From JAPLIS01 sp963719415 (GTDB lineage: Bacteria > Babelota > Babeliae > Babelales > Vermiphilaceae): 64,000 bases of DNA. Shown here piece by piece: positions 53,835 through 63,075 of this stretch (position 1 is the stretch's first letter; every line of letters begins with the position of its first letter). The stretch covers positions 248,001 to 312,000 of the forward strand of contig OY970383.1 of NCBI GenBank assembly GCA_963719415.1, written 5' to 3'. The notes beneath the pieces are model-generated. The model did no database searches. It saw nothing but the letters and a program-made list of their open reading frames with translations, and had not been told where the DNA came from. The position numbers and the translations under genes were made by a program.

Positions 53835-55397
53835 ATGAAACAAATCAACATAAAAAAGAGATTATACTTACTGCCAATAGTGCTGTTTTGCATTAGTCTA
53901 CAGGGCACCGAAATAGAACAAACTAATGAAAAAGCTGCTTCTGATTACGACAATTACGCTAATCAAGCTCTTGACGATCTTGACTCCGATCTCATGCGCA
54001 AACATAATCATCATAAACCAAAACCAAATAATTCTGGATCTCACAATACCAATTGGTCATTATCGAATATAAATTCGGTAGAATCATCCAATATGGCCGA
54101 ATCTCCTGGTACACTTGATCGTAGTTTTGGAAAAGGCGGATATGTTATTAACCCAATGGGTTTGAACTCAGTTCCTAAAGCAGTCGTCACACAATCCGAT
54201 AATAAAATAGTTGTTGCTGGAAAAAGAGACTTTTATCCTTTTTTAGCTCGATATAACGAAAATGGTGAATTAGATAAATCTTTTGGCATCAATGATTATG
54301 GCCCCGGTGTAGTAATTCAAACATCAGAAAAAGGGTCTTGGTTTAATGCGGTTGCAATTCAAGAACAATGTTGCAATCGAAAAATAATTGCTGTTGGTAG
54401 TAAGGTAAAATTCTCATCAATCGAAACCGAAGGTATTATCGCTCGTTATCATGAAGGTGGGACCTTAGATACAACATTTGGCGACAAAGGTCTTGTTAGA
54501 ACCGGCATAAAAGGTGAACTAAATGATGTACTTGTACAACCAGATGGCAAAATAATCGTTGCTGGTTATGAAGAAAAAATGATTCGTTATACCACAACAT
54601 ATAGTTGTGGCAATTCGAGAGGAACCTGTAACGGAGCTGACTGGATCTCTAATCACCTGTTATTATTAATGCGATATAATGAAAATGGAACACTTGATAA
54701 TACATTTGGTTCTAACGGCGTAGTTACCCTCCCTCTAAACGTGATTAATCTAAACGTGAACGACCAGATAAATTACCAACCAGGATATAAAAGTTTGGCA
54801 CAAGCTAATAAAATCGTCATAGAACACGGTGATCGAATAACACTAGTGGGCACAACAACAACAAATATGTTTGTAGCAGCCTTCCTTAATAACGGTCAAC
54901 CTGATAACAAATTCAACAGATCAAATTTTTTGACCATTAGCAACTATACTCCTTATGATGCTGTATTAAAAAATCCTAATGAATTGGCAATTGTGGGTTC
55001 TTCAAATGCCAATGATAAAGTATTTACTTCTATGATTAATTTTCAACCGTTTTCAACTTCGCCTACAGGCAACTCAAATGATAATGCTTATGCTAGATCA
55101 GTAGTCGTAGATGAAACTAGAAAAATTATAGTAATAGGATCTACAATAACTGCTGATAATAAAAATAATTATTTTTCTATGATACGTTATAATTCTATTA
55201 ATACATTAGACAAAACATTCGGTCAACAGGGAATCCAAAACACCCTGTTAACTTTAGATAATAAACCCAATAAAATCACCCTACCGGCTATTGGTACTAT
55301 ACAACAAGATAAGAAAAAACTAATAGTAGTTGGTATGTATTCTGACAAAGTCTCACCGACAGGTAGTCTTATGACCGTCTCTCGTTACTGGAACTAA
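53835..55397 (+). CDS. exported delta-60 repeat beta-propeller protein 4 (Cys-containing)
   Basis: A 520-residue protein. Signal peptide (LLPIVLFCISLQGTE), acidic segment, basic patch MRKHNHHKPKPNN, a short Ser/Asn linker, then blades from about residue 91. Two features set it apart: a CC pair in blade 2 (EQCCNRK), at the position of the Cys pair in protein 3, and a Cys-containing insertion in blade 3 (TTYSCGNSRGTCNGADW). The fourth and fifth blades are more divergent. GGACAT precedes the ATG. Confidence 0.86.
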   Translation: MKQINIKKRLYLLPIVLFCISLQGTEIEQTNEKAASDYDNYANQALDDLDSDLMRKHNHHKPKPNNSGSHNTNWSLSNINSVESSNMAESPGTLDRSFGKGGYVINPMGLNSVPKAVVTQSDNKIVVAGKRDFYPFLARYNENGELDKSFGINDYGPGVVIQTSEKGSWFNAVAIQEQCCNRKIIAVGSKVKFSSIETEGIIARYHEGGTLDTTFGDKGLVRTGIKGELNDVLVQPDGKIIVAGYEEKMIRYTTTYSCGNSRGTCNGADWISNHLLLLMRYNENGTLDNTFGSNGVVTLPLNVINLNVNDQINYQPGYKSLAQANKIVIEHGDRITLVGTTTTNMFVAAFLNNGQPDNKFNRSNFLTISNYTPYDAVLKNPNELAIVGSSNANDKVFTSMINFQPFSTSPTGNSNDNAYARSVVVDETRKIIVIGSTITADNKNNYFSMIRYNSINTLDKTFGQQGIQNTLLTLDNKPNKITLPAIGTIQQDKKKLIVVGMYSDKVSPTGSLMTVSRYWN

Positions 55398-55411
55398 TTT
55401 TCGTTAATAGA

Positions 55412-55466
55412 AAAAGCAAAATCAGGGTAAAAAGAACAAAAAATCTTTACTCTGATTTTGCTTTTT
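55412..55466 (+). terminator. rho-independent terminator
   Basis: AAAGCAAAATCAG pairs with CTGATTTTGCTTT, with extra pairing inside (GGTAAA with TTTACTC region), followed by T-rich sequence, directly after delta-60 gene 4. Confidence 0.85.
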
Positions 55467-55533
55467 CTCACCATCACAAACATAAAAAAATATAAGCAAA
55501 AACTGGCTACCCTACTCTACATACCGCTTACCC

Positions 55534-55637
55534 TATTTACATAGAAACAAAATCTTTCTATTTTAGCTCTCTTTTTAGTATTAATAAGTAAAAGTAAAAA
55601 AATAGTATCTAAATTACCAAAAAAAAGGATATGAGTT
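55534..55637 (+). promoter_or_regulatory. conserved leader of delta-60 gene 5
   Basis: An essentially identical copy of the leader at 51695-51798. The shared block extends to position 55518, where similarity begins abruptly. Confidence 0.6.
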
Positions 55638-57680
55638 ATGAAAAAAATGCATAAAAAAAATAGACTATACATGATTCCAGGATTACTATTTTGTATTGGT
55701 TTACAGGGTACCGACGCAAAAACTATACCATCTAAGAGCACACAGACTACTGCTCTAGAAACCAATACAGACGTTTCTTCTGATACTGATACCGACAATG
55801 ATGTTAACCAGCAAGCTCTTGATGCTTATGACGTCGCAATAACACGCGTACATAATAGGCCCAATAAACCTAAACCAAATAATACGGCTTCACAAAATAC
55901 TGCCGGGTCATATAGTATGCAAAATATGCCAGCATCACAACAAAATATCATTCGACCACAAAATAATATGCTTGGATCGCAATATACTCAGCCACAAAAT
56001 ATGCCTGAATCTCAACAAAGCATAACTTGGTCTCCAAATAATATGTCTGAATCGCAACAGTATAATAACCAATACTACCAAAACCAAGCTCAGCTCAGTG
56101 ATAGCCAAGCGCAAAATTATAATAATCAAGAACAATATGACAATACCCAAATGCAATACTATAGCGATTCTGCTCAGTATGGCACTAGCCAAGGCCAAGA
56201 TAATAATGGTAACCAACCACAATATGCTGGAAACCAAGAGCAATACAATAATAGTCAATGGTACTATAGCAATAATCAAGAACAACCGACTGGCTATACA
56301 AGTAACCAAGGACAAAACTATAACAGCAAAATAGACTATACCAATGATAATACGCAACAAAACAGTGCTGGACTTTTGGATACTAATTTTAGATCAACGA
56401 CAACAGGAGCAGGCAGTACAATAGGATATGTTGTCAATACAATGGGCTTTACCTCTGCTCCTCGCGCAGTTATCACACAACCAGATAATAAAGTAGTTGT
56501 TGCAGGAATAAGAGATGATTATCCCTTTTTGGCTCGACTCAATGATAATGGTTCATTAGATCAAGATTTTGGTACCGGCAATTTTGGTCCTGGTAAGACT
56601 CAAGGTGTAACAATTCAAACATCATTAGGTAAAGGGTCTTGGTTTAATGCAGTTGCCATCCAAGAATTCGATCAAAAGATAGTTGCTGTGGGTGGCGTAA
56701 GTGGCAAATGTTTTCTAGCTCGTTATAATGCTGGTGACACATCCACACGTGGCGGTACGGTAGATACAAGTTTTGGGGTCAATGGTATTGTTAGAACCAA
56801 TATAGATGGTGAATTCAGAGCTGTTGCCGTACAAAAAGATCATAAAATAGTTGTTGCTGGCTATAGTAAAATTAATACAGGAGACACCCAAATTGTAGTA
56901 GTTCGTTATAATAAAAACGGATCACTTGATACTTCTTTTGGGACACCTTTTGGCACACCTGGGGTGGCTACCACCTATGTAGGAAGACTTGTTCAGGCTC
57001 ATGCAATAACTATTCAGGAAGATCATAAAATAATCGTAGTTGGCTCAACTAATGCGGGACATCAACACAACATAGTTATAACCCGCTATACAAAAGATGG
57101 TGTATTAGACAAAGATTTCGGACCAAATAAATCTGGCGTTGTCACTCTTGATGATATAGGAAAAAACAGCAGCATTGCTTACGATACTATAGTCCAAAAG
57201 GATGGTAAAATAATAGTTGTTGGTTCCAGCATATCAGAACACAATAAAAATCTATTTACCACAATTCGCTTAGAAAAAAATGGTTTGCTCGATACTCATT
57301 TTGGAACTAATGGTAATGGAATTGTTGTAACCAACACTGCCAACTCAAATGATAATGCTTACGCTACATCAGTAGTTCTAGATAAAAAGGATAATATTAT
57401 AGTCATGGGATATGTGATAGGCAATAGCAATGCTTACAATTATTTTACTCTTGTACGTTATGATAAAAATGGCAACCTAGATACAAGCTTTGGTCAGCAA
57501 GGCATTCGGCGGGAGTCATTATGGTATAATGATGGTCGTAATGCCCATTATAATCACGCCGAAATACCAGTAGTTGGTGCCATACAAAATAACGGTGAAA
57601 AACTTGTACTAGCAGGTATGTACTCTTATAAAACATCAAAAACAGCTAGCCTAATGGCTGTTGCTCGCTTTCACAACTAG
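55638..57680 (+). CDS. exported delta-60 repeat beta-propeller protein 5 with Q/N-rich linker
   Basis: A 680-residue protein. Its leader, acidic segment, basic patch and Q/N-rich linker are almost the same, base for base, as those of gene 3, through 56372. Only the signal-peptide core differs clearly (MIPGLLFCIGLQGTDA versus VLPALLFFVGLQGTEA). Beyond the linker the propeller (from about residue 245) is a different sequence with seven blades. This is a mosaic gene made by exchange of the 5' module. A GGATAT ribosome-binding site precedes the ATG. Confidence 0.87.
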   Translation: MKKMHKKNRLYMIPGLLFCIGLQGTDAKTIPSKSTQTTALETNTDVSSDTDTDNDVNQQALDAYDVAITRVHNRPNKPKPNNTASQNTAGSYSMQNMPASQQNIIRPQNNMLGSQYTQPQNMPESQQSITWSPNNMSESQQYNNQYYQNQAQLSDSQAQNYNNQEQYDNTQMQYYSDSAQYGTSQGQDNNGNQPQYAGNQEQYNNSQWYYSNNQEQPTGYTSNQGQNYNSKIDYTNDNTQQNSAGLLDTNFRSTTTGAGSTIGYVVNTMGFTSAPRAVITQPDNKVVVAGIRDDYPFLARLNDNGSLDQDFGTGNFGPGKTQGVTIQTSLGKGSWFNAVAIQEFDQKIVAVGGVSGKCFLARYNAGDTSTRGGTVDTSFGVNGIVRTNIDGEFRAVAVQKDHKIVVAGYSKINTGDTQIVVVRYNKNGSLDTSFGTPFGTPGVATTYVGRLVQAHAITIQEDHKIIVVGSTNAGHQHNIVITRYTKDGVLDKDFGPNKSGVVTLDDIGKNSSIAYDTIVQKDGKIIVVGSSISEHNKNLFTTIRLEKNGLLDTHFGTNGNGIVVTNTANSNDNAYATSVVLDKKDNIIVMGYVIGNSNAYNYFTLVRYDKNGNLDTSFGQQGIRRESLWYNDGRNAHYNHAEIPVVGAIQNNGEKLVLAGMYSYKTSKTASLMAVARFHN

Positions 57681-57696
57681 CTTTCGTCAATAATGA

Positions 57697-57731
57697 TCTA
57701 GAGTAAAAAGTTTTACGCTCTTTACTCTAGA
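57697..57731 (+). terminator. hairpin terminator
   Basis: TCTAGAGTAAA pairs with TTTACTCTAGA, followed by CTAATTTTTT, after delta-60 gene 5. Confidence 0.75.
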
Positions 57732-57781
57732 CTAATTTTTTATAAAAAATAATATAAACCAGCAAAAATGAGGTGCCTGTG

Positions 57782-59302
57782 ATGAAAAAAAACACATTTT
57801 CTAGCGCTATAGCTATTAAAAAAAGTTTATACCTATTTCCCGTACTATTTTTGTGTATAAGTCTGCAAAGTATCGCAACAACGCAACTTAAAACTGAAAA
57901 TATACAATCAGAAACCGAAGTTTCATCCGCTCACGAAAATGATCAGGCTGATCAGAATAATAAAAATACCCACACCGCTTTTGATCTTACTTTAACACGA
58001 AAACAAAAAGCAAAAACAAACCAGCCTGCTGGAACATTAGATTCTGACTTTGGCCGTAATGGACAAGGATATTTTATTGGTAAATTACCCATCCCAAGAC
58101 TAGATTTTGGTTTTGATTATTACACGCGAGGAATTGCCATACAACCTAACGATAGAATAGTTGTTGCAGGAACAATTGACGTGTTCACCGGCGACACTCT
58201 CCCTATTTTAACACGATTCGCCGTTGATGGTGAACTAGACGGAACTTTTGGTCATCCAACTGATGGTGGTTCAGTACTTTTCGGTCTCACTAAAAACGGT
58301 TATTTCAATATAGTTGCTATTCAACAATTCGATCAAAAAATAGTTGCCGTCGGTGGATCAATAGGCAAAAGAGATGATTTTTTAGTTCGCTATAATACAA
58401 ATGGCGACCTAGATAGATCATTTAATGGTAGAGGCTATATTCAACCCTCTATAAATAGCAATATTAATGCTATGGCTATACAACAAAAAGACCACAAAAT
58501 ACTGGTTTCTTACTCTAACCCTAGCAACCCTTCGAATGATCAAGCTTTACTCATGCGCTACCTTGGAAATGGATCAATTGATAATAGTTTTGGTACAGGG
58601 GGCACGCTCTCCGTTAAAGAAGGAAAATTATCTCAAATTAATGCGATAAATGTTCAAGAAGATAAAAAAATAGTGGTTGTTGGCAAAGTAAACGTAGCAA
58701 ACAAAAATGAGATCGCTGTAGCACGATATAACGAACAAGGTGCATTAGATTTACTTTTTGGATCAGAAAAAAACGGTCTTGAAAGAATTCAGGTCGGAAA
58801 TGGTGAAACGGTGCCTTATGGCGTCGCAAGCCAAAGCAATGGTAAAATAGTAGTTGTTGGTTCCAGCATTTCGAAATTCAATAAAAGTATATTTACTATA
58901 ATTCGTTTAAATAAAGATGGTTTGCGAGATACCTCTTTTGGAAATAATGGTGTTATTACTATCACTCCTACGGGTTACACGGGAGATAACGCATATGCCA
59001 CATCAGTAGCTTTAGATAATGATGACAACATTATAGTAATGGGATATACCGTAGCTACCAACAACTACACCTATTTTTCTCTCGTACGCTATACAAAAGA
59101 TGGTGCGTTAGATGCACATTTTGGAGATCAAGGAATTAAAAACACCTCATTAAGCTCTGCAAAAAATGCTCCCAACAAAAACAGAACTCCTGTTGTTGGT
59201 GCCATACAAAATAACCATAAAAAAGTAGCCCTTGCGAGTAATTATTCAAGCACCGATTCAACAACCAGTGATCAGTTAGCTGTTGCTCGTTATAATAACT
59301 AA
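57782..59302 (+). CDS. exported delta-60 repeat beta-propeller protein 6
   Basis: About 506 residues. The ATG at 57782 has GAGGTG 6 nt upstream and is preferred over a GTG three codons earlier. The N-terminus (MKKNTFSSAI, then FPVLFLCISLQS) resembles that of gene 8. An acidic, His-containing segment, LTRKQKAKTNQ and a very short linker lead to the propeller at about residue 80. All seven blades are recognisable from the repeated KIVVVG-type strands. It is followed by a strong terminator. Confidence 0.86.
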   Translation: MKKNTFSSAIAIKKSLYLFPVLFLCISLQSIATTQLKTENIQSETEVSSAHENDQADQNNKNTHTAFDLTLTRKQKAKTNQPAGTLDSDFGRNGQGYFIGKLPIPRLDFGFDYYTRGIAIQPNDRIVVAGTIDVFTGDTLPILTRFAVDGELDGTFGHPTDGGSVLFGLTKNGYFNIVAIQQFDQKIVAVGGSIGKRDDFLVRYNTNGDLDRSFNGRGYIQPSINSNINAMAIQQKDHKILVSYSNPSNPSNDQALLMRYLGNGSIDNSFGTGGTLSVKEGKLSQINAINVQEDKKIVVVGKVNVANKNEIAVARYNEQGALDLLFGSEKNGLERIQVGNGETVPYGVASQSNGKIVVVGSSISKFNKSIFTIIRLNKDGLRDTSFGNNGVITITPTGYTGDNAYATSVALDNDDNIIVMGYTVATNNYTYFSLVRYTKDGALDAHFGDQGIKNTSLSSAKNAPNKNRTPVVGAIQNNHKKVALASNYSSTDSTTSDQLAVARYNN

Positions 59303-59321
59303 CTCGCCAACAGATAATTCC

Positions 59322-59366
59322 AAACCAGGATAAAGAGCAAAAAACTCTTTACCCTGGTTTTTTTTC
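59322..59366 (+). terminator. rho-independent terminator
   Basis: AAACCAGG and AAAGAG pair with CTCTTT and CCTGGTTT, followed by a T-run, 20 bp after delta-60 gene 6. Confidence 0.88.
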
Positions 59367-59446
59367 TCACTATCACACACATGAAAAAATATAAACAAAA
59401 ACGTGCTCGCCTCCCCCTACTAAAAAATACTGTTTACGCGTTTATA

Positions 59447-59578
59447 TAGCTGAGCGCGTTAAAAATTCCCCATTTTTTTAAACTTGTTATTGTTGATAAC
59501 CCCACCTACTGGGCAGGGACCCCGAATCATACCCCACCTACTCGGCGGGGACCCCATTATTTATCAGCGTCTTTGCTA
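59447..59578 (-). mobile_element. IS630-derived miniature element (MITE), inverted copy
   Basis: A 132-bp non-coding element flanked by TA (59445-59446 and 59579-59580), in the opposite orientation to the one at 51548. It contains two ACCCCACCTACxxGGCxGGGACCCC units and the same terminal sequences (TAGCTGAGCGCG and, at the other end, AGCGTCTTTGCTA). It lies just upstream of the leader of delta-60 gene 7. Confidence 0.8.
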
Positions 59579-59583
59579 TATAA

Positions 59584-59671
59584 CACAAACCCTTTCTATC
59601 GTACTTCTTTTTTTAGTACGAATAAGTAAAGTAAAAAAGAGTATCTAATTACCAAAAAAAGGACATAAGCT
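59584..59671 (+). promoter_or_regulatory. conserved leader of delta-60 gene 7
   Basis: CCCTTTCTATCGTA, TTTTTTAGTACGAATAAGTAAAG, AGTATCTAATTA, then A-run and GGACA (RBS). The same arrangement as the leaders at 48085, 51695 and 55534. The preceding miniature element ends at its upstream edge. Confidence 0.58.
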
Positions 59672-61423
59672 ATGAAAAAAATGTATATAAAAAACAAACT
59701 ATATGTGATTCCATCATTGCTATTTTGTATTGGCTTACAAGGTATCGATGCTAAAACTATACCATCTAATATTACACAAACTAATACTACACAAACTAAT
59801 ACTACACAGACTAATACCCTACAAGCTAATACAGACGTTTCTTCTGACACCGACAATCATGTTAACCAGCATATTTATGACGTCGCAATAACACGCGTAC
59901 ATAATAGGCCCAATAGGCCTAAACCAAACAATACTGAATCACAACAAAACATGCCGGTATCGCAAAAAATGCCCGTATCGCAAACTATACCTGGAGCGCA
60001 ATATAACATGGCTAATATGACCGAAACGCACAATGCTGCCGAATCATATACTATGGCTGAATCGCAAAATACGACAGGAGCTCTCGACGCGGCTTGGCCT
60101 CAAAATAATACTGAATTACAATACAACGTCCTTGGAGCGCAAAATACTGCCGGATCATTGGATACTCATTTTAAGACACCAAACTCAGCATATTCAGGAT
60201 ATGTTATTAATACAATGGGCTATAGTTCTATTCCTCGAGCAGTTGTTACACAAGATGATAATAAAATAGTTGTTGTGGGAGTAAGAGATAATTACGCACT
60301 TTTAGCTCGCTACAGCAGCTTTGGTCCCCTAGATTCAACTTTTGGAAGAACTTCTCTTTATGGTCATGGCGTAGTAATTCAAAAAATAGATGGAAACAAC
60401 GTCGCTTGTTCTTTTAATGCAGTTGCAATTCAAAACTTAGATAAAAAAATAATTACCGTTGGTGGATCAAATAATAAAGGCGTTCTAGCTCGTTATCATA
60501 ACAATCATGGAGACTTAGATACTTCTTTTGGCAACGGAGGCATTATAAAAACCGATATACCAGGTGAACTCAATGCCGTTGCAGTACAAGAAGATGGTAA
60601 AATAGTGGCTGCTGGCTATAATATGCACAACGTTGCCGATACTCAAATTATGTTAATACGTTATGATAAGAATGGATTACGTGATACTAATTTTGGCACA
60701 CAAGGTGTTGTCTATAGTCGAATAGGAAGACTTTCACGCGCTCATGCAATTGCCATTCAAGAAGAAGATCATAAAATAGTAGTTGTTGGCGAAGTTAATT
60801 TAGGTGGCGGTGCGACGGATATAATTGTAGCACGATATCACGAAAATGGTACACCTGATCAAAGTTTTGGACCAAACAATTCAGGTGCTGTCATCATCGA
60901 CACAAAAAGAGTCGTTAATTCTGCATATGATGTTGTAATCCAAAAAGATAACAAAATAGTAGTCGTTGGTTCTTCTAGCACAATGGTAACCACTAAAAGT
61001 CAATTGACTACCATTCGTTTAGAAAAAGATGGTTCACTAGATACCTCTTTTGGTAATCATCGTGGCATTGCTATAGTAATGCCTATAGACAGCAGGCTCG
61101 GTGATTATGGTTCTGCCAGATCAGTGGCCCTAGATGAAAATGAAAACATTATAGTAATGGGATATAGAATAGCAGAAAACAAAGACAACTCCTTTGTTCT
61201 AATCCGCTATGACCAAAATGGCATATTAGACAGAACATTTGGTGACAATGGCATTCAAAATTATATATTAAAGCTTAATCCTACTAGTTTTAATAAAGCC
61301 GAAATACCCGTTGTTGGTACTATACAAAACAATAAGAAAAAACTAGTTCTAGCGGGTATGTATTCTGATAAATACTCTCAAACAGCTAGCCTAATGGCCG
61401 TTGCTCGCCATTTAAATTATTAG
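59672..61423 (+). CDS. exported delta-60 repeat beta-propeller protein 7
   Basis: A 583-residue protein. The signal peptide (VIPSLLFCIGLQGIDA) is followed by a Thr/Asn/Gln repeat (QTNTTQTNTTQTNT), an acidic piece, the patch RVHNRPNRPKPNN, and a linker rich in Met, Ser, Gln and Ala (about residues 90-165). Propeller blades start near residue 165. The patch is nearly the same as in genes 3 and 5, although the linker is unrelated, so the patch itself appears to be the conserved element. Confidence 0.87.
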   Translation: MKKMYIKNKLYVIPSLLFCIGLQGIDAKTIPSNITQTNTTQTNTTQTNTLQANTDVSSDTDNHVNQHIYDVAITRVHNRPNRPKPNNTESQQNMPVSQKMPVSQTIPGAQYNMANMTETHNAAESYTMAESQNTTGALDAAWPQNNTELQYNVLGAQNTAGSLDTHFKTPNSAYSGYVINTMGYSSIPRAVVTQDDNKIVVVGVRDNYALLARYSSFGPLDSTFGRTSLYGHGVVIQKIDGNNVACSFNAVAIQNLDKKIITVGGSNNKGVLARYHNNHGDLDTSFGNGGIIKTDIPGELNAVAVQEDGKIVAAGYNMHNVADTQIMLIRYDKNGLRDTNFGTQGVVYSRIGRLSRAHAIAIQEEDHKIVVVGEVNLGGGATDIIVARYHENGTPDQSFGPNNSGAVIIDTKRVVNSAYDVVIQKDNKIVVVGSSSTMVTTKSQLTTIRLEKDGSLDTSFGNHRGIAIVMPIDSRLGDYGSARSVALDENENIIVMGYRIAENKDNSFVLIRYDQNGILDRTFGDNGIQNYILKLNPTSFNKAEIPVVGTIQNNKKKLVLAGMYSDKYSQTASLMAVARHLNY

Positions 61424-61488
61424 TTGTGTTCAATCAACTTAAGTTCGGTATAAAAATAAAAAAGACCAATAAAAAGGGGATATAAGTT

Positions 61489-62961
61489 ATGAAAAAAAAT
61501 ACATTTTTTAACGTTATAGATATTACAAAAAAATGGTACATACTTCCGGCACTATTCTTTTGCCTAAGCATGCAAAGTAGCGCTAAACAAGAGTACTATA
61601 GTAACAAGCCCCAATATCATACAAGCAACCCACCACATTATGTTGGTGAGCCACCCTATTATACCCAAAACTATAACAATAACCAACAATACAATAATAA
61701 CATAATAAAACAAAATATTGCTGGATCATTGGATACCAGTTTTAACCCTACCTCTGATAGAAAAGGTTATATTATTAGCAATCCACCAATAGGCACTAGC
61801 TCTCAGGCTAGAGCTGTTGCCACGCAACCAAACAATGCAATAATTATAGCTGGAATAAGGGACAACAGAGCAGTTTTAGTCCGATACAATCAAAATGGTT
61901 TAGATACTCGTTTTGGTGGTGTTGGTGGTAATGGTATAGTAATTAAAGATTTAACGGGCAAAGGAGGTATCTCTTTTTTTAATACACTGGTAATTCAGAA
62001 AGATAAAAAAATGGTTGCTGCAGGCCAATCAGATGGTTATCTGGCAGTAGCACGGTATTATGAAAACGGAACCTTAGATACTCTTTTTGGCGATAAAGGA
62101 ATTGTAAAAACGACACAAAGAACAGAGATTACTGCTCTTGCTTTACAACAAAATAATATAATAGCTTGCGGCCACGATAATAGTGGAGCAATAGTCTTAA
62201 CCCGCTTTGATAAGCATGGTACATTAGACACAAATTTTGGACGAGAATTTCACACACCAAAACCTGGCATCGTACTTACTAAAATAGGAAACGGTGCTCG
62301 TGCCAATGCAATAGCAATCCAAAAAGACAATAAAATAGTAGTCGTTGGATTAGGAAACCAGACGCAAATGGCTATAGTTCGCTACACAGAAAATGGGGAT
62401 CTAGATACAACTTTTGGACCGGTTCAAACAGGAGTTGTAACTATTGCCATAGAAAATGGAAGTAGTGCTGCTTATGGAGTTGCTATTCAGGAAGATGGTA
62501 AAATAGTTATTGTAGGCCAAAGCCAACACTCAAGCGATGGTGCTCCTGTATTTACGACAATTCGTTTACATGAAGACGGCGCCTTAGATACTTCTTTTGG
62601 CAGTCACGATAATGGTGTTGTAACTACTAGACCAAGAGGTGCTCCTTATCCCGCCTATGCTCGATCAGTAGCTCTAACTGAAGATAAAAAAATTATAGTA
62701 ATGGGATATGTCAATGTTGATAATAGAAACAGTTTCACCCTTGTTCGTTATAATAAACATGGTGTTTTAGATACAGATTTTGGCGTACAGGGCATTCAAA
62801 GTAATATATTAGTAAATACTAATACTGTTCCTAACCATAGCGTTCTGCCAGTTGTTGGTATTCTACAAAACGATAAAACAAAATTAGTACTCGCTGGTAA
62901 TTATGCTGCTACGAGCACAGCAACAAGTCGTGAGTTTGCTGTTGCTCGTTATTGGGCATAG
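61489..62961 (+). CDS. exported delta-60 repeat beta-propeller protein 8
   Basis: A 490-residue protein. The N-terminus (MKKNTFFNVIDITKKWYILPALFFC) resembles gene 6. The linker is short and rich in Tyr, Pro and Asn (PPHYVGEPPYY, then NNNQQYNNN), with no acidic segment and no basic His-Asn patch. Seven blades follow from about residue 78. It lies 65 bp after gene 7 with a GGGGATAT ribosome-binding site and no terminator between, so both are probably transcribed together. Confidence 0.86.
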   Translation: MKKNTFFNVIDITKKWYILPALFFCLSMQSSAKQEYYSNKPQYHTSNPPHYVGEPPYYTQNYNNNQQYNNNIIKQNIAGSLDTSFNPTSDRKGYIISNPPIGTSSQARAVATQPNNAIIIAGIRDNRAVLVRYNQNGLDTRFGGVGGNGIVIKDLTGKGGISFFNTLVIQKDKKMVAAGQSDGYLAVARYYENGTLDTLFGDKGIVKTTQRTEITALALQQNNIIACGHDNSGAIVLTRFDKHGTLDTNFGREFHTPKPGIVLTKIGNGARANAIAIQKDNKIVVVGLGNQTQMAIVRYTENGDLDTTFGPVQTGVVTIAIENGSSAAYGVAIQEDGKIVIVGQSQHSSDGAPVFTTIRLHEDGALDTSFGSHDNGVVTTRPRGAPYPAYARSVALTEDKKIIVMGYVNVDNRNSFTLVRYNKHGVLDTDFGVQGIQSNILVNTNTVPNHSVLPVVGILQNDKTKLVLAGNYAATSTATSREFAVARYWA

Positions 62962-63075
62962 CTACTTAAATAAATTTTTATAAAAAATTAGCTTTAGAAT
63001 AATAAGTTTACTATAAAAATAAAATCAATCTGCAGAAAAAAACTATCATATAATTATTAAAAAAAGGTATAGTTT

